From: Pseudomonas sp.
Lineage (GTDB): Bacteria; Pseudomonadota; Gammaproteobacteria; Pseudomonadales; Pseudomonadaceae
DNA: 10,941 bases
Reading direction: 5' to 3'
NCBI GenBank assembly: GCA_003525045.1
Contig: DQGF01000218.1
Location: 1 to 10,941, forward strand
Shown here one piece after another: positions 6,404 to 10,941 of this stretch. The first letter of the stretch is position 1. Every line of letters starts with the position of its first letter. Below the pieces are notes generated by a model. The model made no database searches. It worked only from the letters and a program-made list of their open reading frames with translations, and was not told the origin of the DNA. A program made the position numbers and the translations under genes.

Positions 6404-6429
6404 TGCGCCCGCACAGACGTGTGGGCGCA
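6404..6429 (+). promoter_or_regulatory. Strong hairpin just upstream of the deacetylase gene
   Basis: An inverted repeat with 11-bp arms, TGCGCCCGCAC and GTGTGGGCGCA, around the loop AGAC, with a single G-T pair (6411/6422). It ends 22 nt before the deacetylase ATG and is not followed by a T-run. If transcription starts upstream, it would be a stable leader structure; otherwise it could be an operator or a weak terminator. Confidence 0.5.
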
Positions 6430-6451
6430 ACGGTCTGGCTCAAGGCAAAAC

Positions 6452-7351
6452 ATGAAACAGCTGGTCAAGGTTCTATCGGCGTTCGCCATCGCAGTCGGTC
6501 TGCTGGGGTGCATCGCTTCTCCCATCGAAATGACGCCGCAGACCGAGCAACGTCTGCGCGCGCAAGCTCCGATCCGTTTTCTGCTGACCTTCGACGACGG
6601 TCCCAGCGCATCCAGCTTCTGGAATCCAACCGTTACCGTGCTCGACAGCCTGGCGTGCAATCCGCTGCAACCGGACATCAAGGCCGTGTTCTTCGTCCAG
6701 ACCCGCGCCTCACGGGCCGGCGGCAGCGAGTTGGGGCGCCAGATCATGCATCGCGAACAGGCCGAAGGGCACATTCTGGGCTTTCACACTGCCACGCCCG
6801 GGCACAGCAATCACCGCTCCCTGGACGCGGAAGAACTGCAGCAGTCGCTCAGCAACGGCAGCGCCGACATTGCCGCGATCGCCGGAACGCCGCCGACCCT
6901 GTTACGTCCGCCGTTCTGGAGCTACGACCAACGCACCTTTGCCGCTTATCGGCAACACGGCCTGCATCTGCTGCTCACCGACCTGAGCGCCAATGACGGC
7001 AAGATCTGGGGATTCAACGCCAGCCCCCGTCGACGGGCCAACATGCTGCGGCAACTGTCCGAAGTCCGCGAACGCATCGCGCGAGGCGAGCTGCCGACGG
7101 TGGATGGTGTGATTCCGGTGGTGGTGACTTTCCACGATCTTAATCGTTACACCGCGCGGCATACCCGGGAGTACCTGCAAATCCTCCTCGACAGCGCCAG
7201 CGCAACCGGGGTGAAGTTGGCAGAGAAGCCGTTTTACGACGATACGGCAGCCCTGCAGCGGGCCGCCATGGCGCGCACCGTTCGCGACAGTTCAGAGGCG
7301 GTCAAACTGCCGGGAATCTGGAATTGGCTCTGGAACGGCGAATCCCATTGA
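6452..7351 (+). CDS. Polysaccharide deacetylase (NodB-like) lipoprotein
   Basis: A 299-residue predicted lipoprotein with a NodB-homology domain, expected to remove acetyl groups from a polysaccharide or related N-acetylated substrate in the cell envelope. The signal peptide MKQLVKVLSAFAIAVGLLGC ends in the lipobox LLGC, so Cys20 should be lipidated. NodB motifs in order: TFDDGP (46-51; D48 the likely base, D49 a metal ligand), a histidine motif FHTATPGHSNH (111-121), RPPFWSYD (152-159), LLLTDLSANDG, and VTFHDL (226-230, H228). The histidine motif departs from the usual H-x3-H spacing, having H112, H118 and H121. The start at 6452 is favoured over an in-frame ATG at 6386 because it opens the signal peptide and has AAGG 6 nt upstream. 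It converges with catR and shares no obvious operon. The substrate is unknown. Confidence 0.87.
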   Translation: MKQLVKVLSAFAIAVGLLGCIASPIEMTPQTEQRLRAQAPIRFLLTFDDGPSASSFWNPTVTVLDSLACNPLQPDIKAVFFVQTRASRAGGSELGRQIMHREQAEGHILGFHTATPGHSNHRSLDAEELQQSLSNGSADIAAIAGTPPTLLRPPFWSYDQRTFAAYRQHGLHLLLTDLSANDGKIWGFNASPRRRANMLRQLSEVRERIARGELPTVDGVIPVVVTFHDLNRYTARHTREYLQILLDSASATGVKLAEKPFYDDTAALQRAAMARTVRDSSEAVKLPGIWNWLWNGESH

Positions 7352-7388
7352 AATCTCGCCACAGGTCCTCATTGTTCGTTCGATTTGC

Positions 7389-8273
7389 TTAGTCTCGCGG
7401 CAGCAACTCATCAATCATCCGCAAACAATGATTCAACCCTGGCGAGACATCACCCACGCGTCGGCTGAGGATGATCGGCGAGGTGGCGTTGTCTTCCAGC
7501 AGTGCGGTGAAACCGATGTCGTCGCGGTGCAGTAATTGCACCGAGGCCGGCACCAGCGTGACCCCGATGCCTGCGCCCACCAACCCGATGGCGGTTTGCA
7601 GTTCATTGGTCCATTGCGCCACGTGGATGCTCACGCCATAGGATTCGAACAAGGCAATCACCTGGTCGGCGTAGCTCGGCCGCGGGTTGCCGGGGTATAG
7701 CACGAAGGGCTCTTTCGCCAATTCGCGCAGGCTGATAGGCCCGGCCAGCAACGGGTGACCGGCGGGCAGGGCGGCGACCAGGCGGTCTTCGGTCAGCACG
7801 GTCTGGATGATGGCCGGGTCGTCGATACGGATCCGGCCGAAGCCGATATCGATACGCCCGGCCTTGAGCGCCTGCACCTGTTGCAGGGTGGTCATTTCCG
7901 AAAGCCCGAGCTCAAGCTCCAGGGTCTCGCCGCTGCGCAAGCGGCGAATCAGTTCCGGCAATACGCCGTAGAGGGTCGATGGCGCAAAGCCGATCCCCAG
8001 CCAGGTCTTTTCGCCCAAGCCGATCCGTCGCGTGTTGTCGCACACTTTTCCCAGCTGTTCGAGCAGGGCGCTGGAGTGCTCATGGAAAAATCGCCCGGCG
8101 TCGGTCAGCTTCAGTGGCCGCCCACGTTCCAGCAATATGACCCCCAGTTCGTCTTCCAGTTGCTGGATCTGTCGACTCAGCGGTGGCTGGGCGATGTGCA
8201 GCAGTTCGGCGGCACGGGTGAAGTTGAGGGTTTTGGCCAACACCTGAAAGTAACGCAGGTGACGCAATTCCAT
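7389..8273 (-). CDS. catR: LysR-type regulator CatR
   Basis: A 294-residue LysR-family transcription regulator, divergent from catBCA and therefore expected to activate it in response to cis,cis-muconate while limiting its own synthesis. The winged helix-turn-helix is at about residues 18-38 (FTRAAELLHIAQPPLSRQIQQ), followed by a linker helix and a two-lobed effector domain (about 90-294). GIGFAPSTLYGVLPELIR and LSEMTTLQQVQALKAGRIDIGFGRIRIDDPAI are hallmarks of the CatR/CatM/BenM group. S99 and T128 coincide with residues that bind muconate in BenM/CatM. No arginine is seen around 160, where BenM has the arginine of its extra benzoate pocket, so a CatM-like single-effector protein is more likely (inference). 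The start is ATG 8273 with GGGAGG upstream; a TTG at 8285 is less likely. An ATAC-N7-GTAT site lies 28-42 bp from the start. Confidence 0.92.
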   Translation of the reverse strand: MELRHLRYFQVLAKTLNFTRAAELLHIAQPPLSRQIQQLEDELGVILLERGRPLKLTDAGRFFHEHSSALLEQLGKVCDNTRRIGLGEKTWLGIGFAPSTLYGVLPELIRRLRSGETLELELGLSEMTTLQQVQALKAGRIDIGFGRIRIDDPAIIQTVLTEDRLVAALPAGHPLLAGPISLRELAKEPFVLYPGNPRPSYADQVIALFESYGVSIHVAQWTNELQTAIGLVGAGIGVTLVPASVQLLHRDDIGFTALLEDNATSPIILSRRVGDVSPGLNHCLRMIDELLPRD

Positions 8274-8300
8274 GGAGCCTCCCAAATACTGAGTGGTTAA

Positions 8301-8315
8301 ATACCTTTAAGGTAT
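8301..8315. promoter_or_regulatory. CatR recognition site
   Basis: A perfect 15-bp palindrome, ATACCTT-T-AAGGTAT, in the 128-bp catR-catB gap. It fits both the LysR T-N11-A rule and the ATAC-N7-GTAT consensus known for the CatM/BenM/CatR group. It is the likely high-affinity recognition site through which CatR controls catB and its own gene. Confidence 0.85.
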
Positions 8316-8324
8316 CAAGCCAGA

Positions 8325-8339
8325 CCAATTCTATATTGG
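8325..8339. promoter_or_regulatory. Candidate second CatR contact site / catB promoter region
   Basis: An imperfect dyad CCAAT-TCTAT-ATTGG whose centre lies 24 bp (a little over two helical turns) from the centre of the recognition palindrome. That is about where an activation half-site should be in CatR/BenM-type promoters. TTGGCC at 8336-8341 could act as a -35 element with TACGAAAAT (8357-8365) as a poor -10; alternatively TATATT at 8332-8337 is itself a -10. The sequence alone does not decide between them. Confidence 0.35.
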
Positions 8340-8401
8340 CCGCCCGGAAAAAGCCGTACGAAAATCCAGATCAGAACTTCAAGAACCTGACGGGTATCGA
8401 T

Positions 8402-9550
8402 ATGCTTGCAACAGCCATTGAATCGATCGAGACGATCATCGTCGATCTGCCGACCATCCGCCCGCACAAGCTGGCGATGCACACCATGCAGAACCAGACC
8501 CTGGTGATCATTCGTGTGCGCTGCGCCGACGGCATTGAAGGCATCGGCGAATCGACCACCATCGGCGGCCTGGCTTACGGCAACGAAAGCCCTGAAAGCA
8601 TCAAGACCAACATCGACCGACATTTTGCACCACTGTTGCTGGGCCAGGACGGTAGCAACGTGAACGCCGCGATGTTGCGTCTGGAACGCAGCATTCGTGG
8701 CAACACCTTCGCCAAGTCCGGTATCGAAACCGCTTTGCTCGATGCCCAAGGCAAGCGCCTTGGTCTGCCGGTCAGCGAATTGCTCGGCGGCCGCGTTCGC
8801 GATGCCTTGCCAGTGGCATGGACCCTGGCCAGTGGCGACACTGCCAAGGACATCGCCGAAGCGGAACAAATGCTCGACCTGCGCCGCCATCGGATCTTCA
8901 AGCTGAAGATCGGTGCCGGTGAGGTCAATCGCGACCTGGGCCACGTCATCGCCATCAAGAAAGCTCTGGGCGATCGCGCCAGCGTGCGTGTCGATGTCAA
9001 TCAGGCCTGGGATGAGGCGGTCGCACTGCGCGCCTGTCGCGTACTCGGTACCAATGGCATTGACCTGATCGAACAGCCGATCTCGCGCAACAACCGCGCC
9101 GGCATGGCGCGCTTGAACGCCATGAGCCCAGCGCCGATCATGGCCGATGAGTCTATCGAATGCGTTGAAGATGCTTTCAATCTGGCGCGCGAAGGCGCGG
9201 CTTCGGTGTTCGCCCTGAAGATTGCCAAGAATGGCGGCCCTCGCGCCGTGTTGCGCACCGCGGCTATTGCCGAAGCGGCCGGTATCGGCCTGTATGGTGG
9301 CACCATGCTCGAAGGTGGCGTCGGCACCCTGGCCTCGGCCCATGCCTTTCTCACCTTGAACAAACTGGCCTGGGATACCGAGCTGTTCGGTCCATTGCTG
9401 CTGACCGAGGACATTCTCGGCGAGCCGCTGGTCTATCGCGATTTCGAGCTGCACGTGCCCAAAACACCGGGCCTGGGCCTGAACTTGGATGAAGAGCGCC
9501 TGGCGTTTTTCCGTCGCGACAAATCATCCACTGTCCTTCATCACGCCTGA
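8402..9550 (+). CDS. catB: Muconate cycloisomerase
   Basis: A 382-residue enolase-superfamily enzyme (EC 5.5.1.1) that converts cis,cis-muconate to (+)-muconolactone in the catechol branch of the beta-ketoadipate pathway. The N-terminal capping domain (about 1-130) has IIVDLPTIRPHKLAMHTMQ, diagnostic of CatB. The TIM-barrel domain carries the full catalytic set, and its numbering matches P. putida CatB: K167 and K169 (KLKIG), metal ligands D198, E224 and D249, then K273 and E327. It favours muconate over chloromuconates by overall similarity to CatB rather than TcbD/ClcB; this is a judgement from memory. The start is ATG 8402, giving the family length; the ribosome site is poor (only ACGGGT, about 10 nt upstream). 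A TTG at 8336 in the same frame would add unrelated residues. It is the first gene of catBCA; catC follows after 10 bp. Confidence 0.96.
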   Translation: MLATAIESIETIIVDLPTIRPHKLAMHTMQNQTLVIIRVRCADGIEGIGESTTIGGLAYGNESPESIKTNIDRHFAPLLLGQDGSNVNAAMLRLERSIRGNTFAKSGIETALLDAQGKRLGLPVSELLGGRVRDALPVAWTLASGDTAKDIAEAEQMLDLRRHRIFKLKIGAGEVNRDLGHVIAIKKALGDRASVRVDVNQAWDEAVALRACRVLGTNGIDLIEQPISRNNRAGMARLNAMSPAPIMADESIECVEDAFNLAREGAASVFALKIAKNGGPRAVLRTAAIAEAAGIGLYGGTMLEGGVGTLASAHAFLTLNKLAWDTELFGPLLLTEDILGEPLVYRDFELHVPKTPGLGLNLDEERLAFFRRDKSSTVLHHA

Positions 9551-9560
9551 GGAATGCATC

Positions 9561-9851
9561 ATGCTGTTCCACGTAAAAATGACCGTGAACCTGCCGGTCG
9601 ACATGAATCCCGAAGCCGCCGCCAAGCTCAAGGCTGACGAAAAAGCCCTGGCCCACCGCCTGCAAGAGCAGGGCAAGTGGCGGCACCTGTGGCGCATCGC
9701 CGGGCTGTATGCCAATTACAGCGTGTTCGATGTCGACAGCGTTCAAGAGCTGCACGACCTGCTGATGCAACTGCCGCTGTACCCGTATATGGCGATCGAA
9801 GTCACCGCGATGTGCCGGCATCCTTCGTCGATCCGCGAGGATGACCGCTGA
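9561..9851 (+). CDS. catC: Muconolactone delta-isomerase
   Basis: A 96-residue cytoplasmic enzyme (EC 5.3.3.4), exactly the length of the P. putida protein. It shifts the double bond of muconolactone to give beta-ketoadipate enol-lactone, the point where the catechol and protocatechuate branches meet; CatC is a decameric ferredoxin-fold barrel. Typical segments are MLFHVKMTVNLPVDM, KWRHLWRIAGLYANYSVFDVDS, and LPLYPYMAIEVTAMCRHPSS at the C-terminus. The ribosome site GAGGA overlaps the catB stop and lies 7 nt from the ATG, so translation is probably coupled to catB. The gap to catA is 50 bp. Confidence 0.95.
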   Translation: MLFHVKMTVNLPVDMNPEAAAKLKADEKALAHRLQEQGKWRHLWRIAGLYANYSVFDVDSVQELHDLLMQLPLYPYMAIEVTAMCRHPSSIREDDR

Positions 9852-9876
9852 ACCCAGCCTGTTCAGTTCGTTAGCT

Positions 9877-9882
9877 TATAAT
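9877..9882 (+). promoter_or_regulatory. Consensus -10 box (TATAAT) between catC and catA
   Basis: A perfect TATAAT lies inside an AT-rich patch (about 9867-9890) in the otherwise GC-rich catC-catA gap. No good -35 hexamer is found 16-18 bp upstream (the bases there are CCAGCC or CAGCCT). Transcription from it would start near 9889, leaving a leader of only about 13 nt before the catA ATG. It may be a minor internal promoter, or chance AT-rich spacing around the ribosome site. Confidence 0.3.
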
Positions 9883-9901
9883 TACAAGATGAGGAACCAC
9901 C

Positions 9902-10831
9902 ATGAACGTCAAAATTTCCCACACTGCCAGTGCCCAGAAGTTTCTCGAAGAGGCCAGCGGCCTGTTCAACGAAGCCGGTAATCCACGGGTCAAAGCCCTG
10001 GTCTACCGCATTCTGCGTGACTCGGTGAATATCATCGAAGACCTGGCCGTGACCCCGGAAGAGTTCTGGAAAGCCGTCAACTACCTCAACGTGCTGGGTG
10101 CGCGTCAGGAGGCAGGATTGCTGATGGCCGGGATCGGTCTCGAACACTATCTCGACCTGCTGATGGACGCCGAAGACGAGCAGGCCGGCAAGGCTGGCGG
10201 CACCCCGCGGACCATCGAAGGGCCGCTGTATGTGGCCGGTGCGCCGCTGTCGAATTTCGAAGCGCGGCTGGATGACGGCCTCGATCCGGGTGTCGTGCTG
10301 TTCATGCAGGGCCAGGTCAAGAACACGGCCGGCGAACCTCTGGCCGGCGCGGTAGTGGATGTCTGGCAAGCCAACACCGGCGGCACCTATTCCTACTTTG
10401 ATAGCACTCAGTCGGAATTCAACCTGCGTCGGCGCATCGTCACCGATGCCGAGGGTCGTTATCGTTTCCGCAGCATCGTGCCATCGGGCTACGGCTGCCC
10501 GCCGGACGGTCCGACCCAACAGCTGCTCGATCAACTGGGCCGTCATGGTCAACGCCCGGCGCATATCCACTTCTTCATTTCCGCGGCGGATCACCGCCAC
10601 CTGACCACCCAGATCAACCTCGACGGCGATCAATACCTGCACGATGATTTTGCCTACGCCACTCGGGATGAGCTGATCGCCAAAATCACCTTCAGCGACG
10701 ATCAAGAGCGTGCTGCAGCCCATGGCGTGAGCGGTCGTTTTGCCGAAATCGACTTCGATTTCACCTTGCAGTCGTCCGCACAACCCGATGAACAGCAGCG
10801 TCACGAGCGGGTTCGCGCACTCGAGGACTGA
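9902..10831 (+). CDS. catA: Catechol 1,2-dioxygenase
   Basis: A 309-residue intradiol dioxygenase (EC 1.13.11.1) that opens catechol between its two hydroxyls to give cis,cis-muconate, using non-haem Fe(III). The N-terminal helical domain (about 1-100, KISHTASAQKFLEEASG to GLEHYLDLLMDAED) is the dimerising linker of catechol dioxygenases. The C-terminal beta-sandwich holds the four iron ligands Y163 (GGTYSYF), Y197 (PSGYGCP), H221 and H223 (RPAHIHFF). EGPLYVAGAP (107-116) and LRRRIVTDAEGRYRFRSIVPSGYG are further signatures. The ribosome site GAGGA is 6 nt before the ATG. It is the third gene of catBCA and supplies the substrate for CatB; its product is also the expected CatR inducer. Catechol-producing genes such as ben are not in the window. 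Confidence 0.96.
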   Translation: MNVKISHTASAQKFLEEASGLFNEAGNPRVKALVYRILRDSVNIIEDLAVTPEEFWKAVNYLNVLGARQEAGLLMAGIGLEHYLDLLMDAEDEQAGKAGGTPRTIEGPLYVAGAPLSNFEARLDDGLDPGVVLFMQGQVKNTAGEPLAGAVVDVWQANTGGTYSYFDSTQSEFNLRRRIVTDAEGRYRFRSIVPSGYGCPPDGPTQQLLDQLGRHGQRPAHIHFFISAADHRHLTTQINLDGDQYLHDDFAYATRDELIAKITFSDDQERAAAHGVSGRFAEIDFDFTLQSSAQPDEQQRHERVRALED

Positions 10832-10868
10832 TATCCTCAAGCAACGGAACCGGGCCACGAGATAACCT

Positions 10869-10941
10869 GTGGGAGCGGGCTTGCTCGCGAAAGCGGTGTG
10901 TCAAACAACATCAACGTTGACTGATGCACCGCTTTCGCGAG
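10869..10941. repeat. REP doublet (REPIN-like), cut by the window end
   Basis: A REP unit GTGGGAGCGGGCTTGCTCGCGA (10869-10890; stem GCGGGC/GCTCGC with a TT loop) is followed by an inverted copy that runs off the window. The arms 10884-10903 and 10922-10941 pair over 20 positions with two G-T wobbles, around an 18-nt loop. The central sequence AACATCAACGTTGACTG resembles AACATCGATGTTGAATG at positions 5-21, so the two window ends carry related doublets. It lies just after the catA stop and may protect the 3' end of the operon transcript. Confidence 0.8.

Noticed and set aside
8315..9454. 379-codon open frame on the minus strand across catB
   Set aside because: It is antisense to a gene with all catalytic residues in place. 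Long antisense frames of this type arise from pseudomonad codon bias.
9863..10858. 331-codon open frame on the minus strand across catA
   Set aside because: It is antisense to catA, has no recognisable domain, and exists only because of codon bias.
10869..10941. Start of a CRISPR array or an IS end
   Set aside because: Only one inverted pair is visible, with no spacers, no target duplication and no transposase. The REP core explains it.

Overview
The window looks like ordinary chromosome of a fluorescent-group Pseudomonas. The grounds are GC-rich coding sequence with typical pseudomonad codon use, a catR-catBCA beta-ketoadipate cluster in the Pseudomonas arrangement, and several short palindromic intergenic repeats of the kind that fill P. 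fluorescens-group genomes. I found no transposase, integrase, tRNA, rRNA, CRISPR array or phage gene.

Left part (1-2770). The window opens inside a REP doublet. Two minus-strand genes follow: a Nudix hydrolase (96-536) and, transcriptionally upstream of it, ppnN (653-2026), a nucleotide 5'-monophosphate nucleosidase of the LOG family. A REP-like hairpin separates them. Divergent from ppnN is a small two-helix membrane protein of the DUF3087 type (2243-2770).

Middle part (2771-7351). A membrane-bound diguanylate cyclase with an extracytoplasmic Cache/PDC-type sensor (2872-4449) faces a convergent DUF2784 membrane protein (4490-4864). Divergent from the latter is an overlapping azlC-azlD pair, a branched-chain amino acid exporter. 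A very acidic 53-residue protein (6100-6261), easily missed because of its size, follows. Then come a REP-derived hairpin, a second strong hairpin, and a lipoprotein polysaccharide deacetylase (6452-7351) with an unusual histidine motif.

Right part (7389-10941). catR (minus strand) and catBCA (plus strand) diverge from a 128-bp control region holding a perfect ATAC-N7-GTAT palindrome, the CatR/BenM-type site. CatA opens catechol to cis,cis-muconate. CatB cyclises that to muconolactone, and CatC isomerises it to the enol-lactone for the lower beta-ketoadipate pathway. Muconate is also the expected inducer for CatR. The cluster ends in another REP doublet cut by the window edge.

I did not find convincing evidence of a new multi-gene system. 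The items most worth a second look are the acidic small protein, the stretched histidine motif and leader hairpin of the deacetylase, the operator architecture at catR-catB, and an isolated consensus -10 box between catC and catA.
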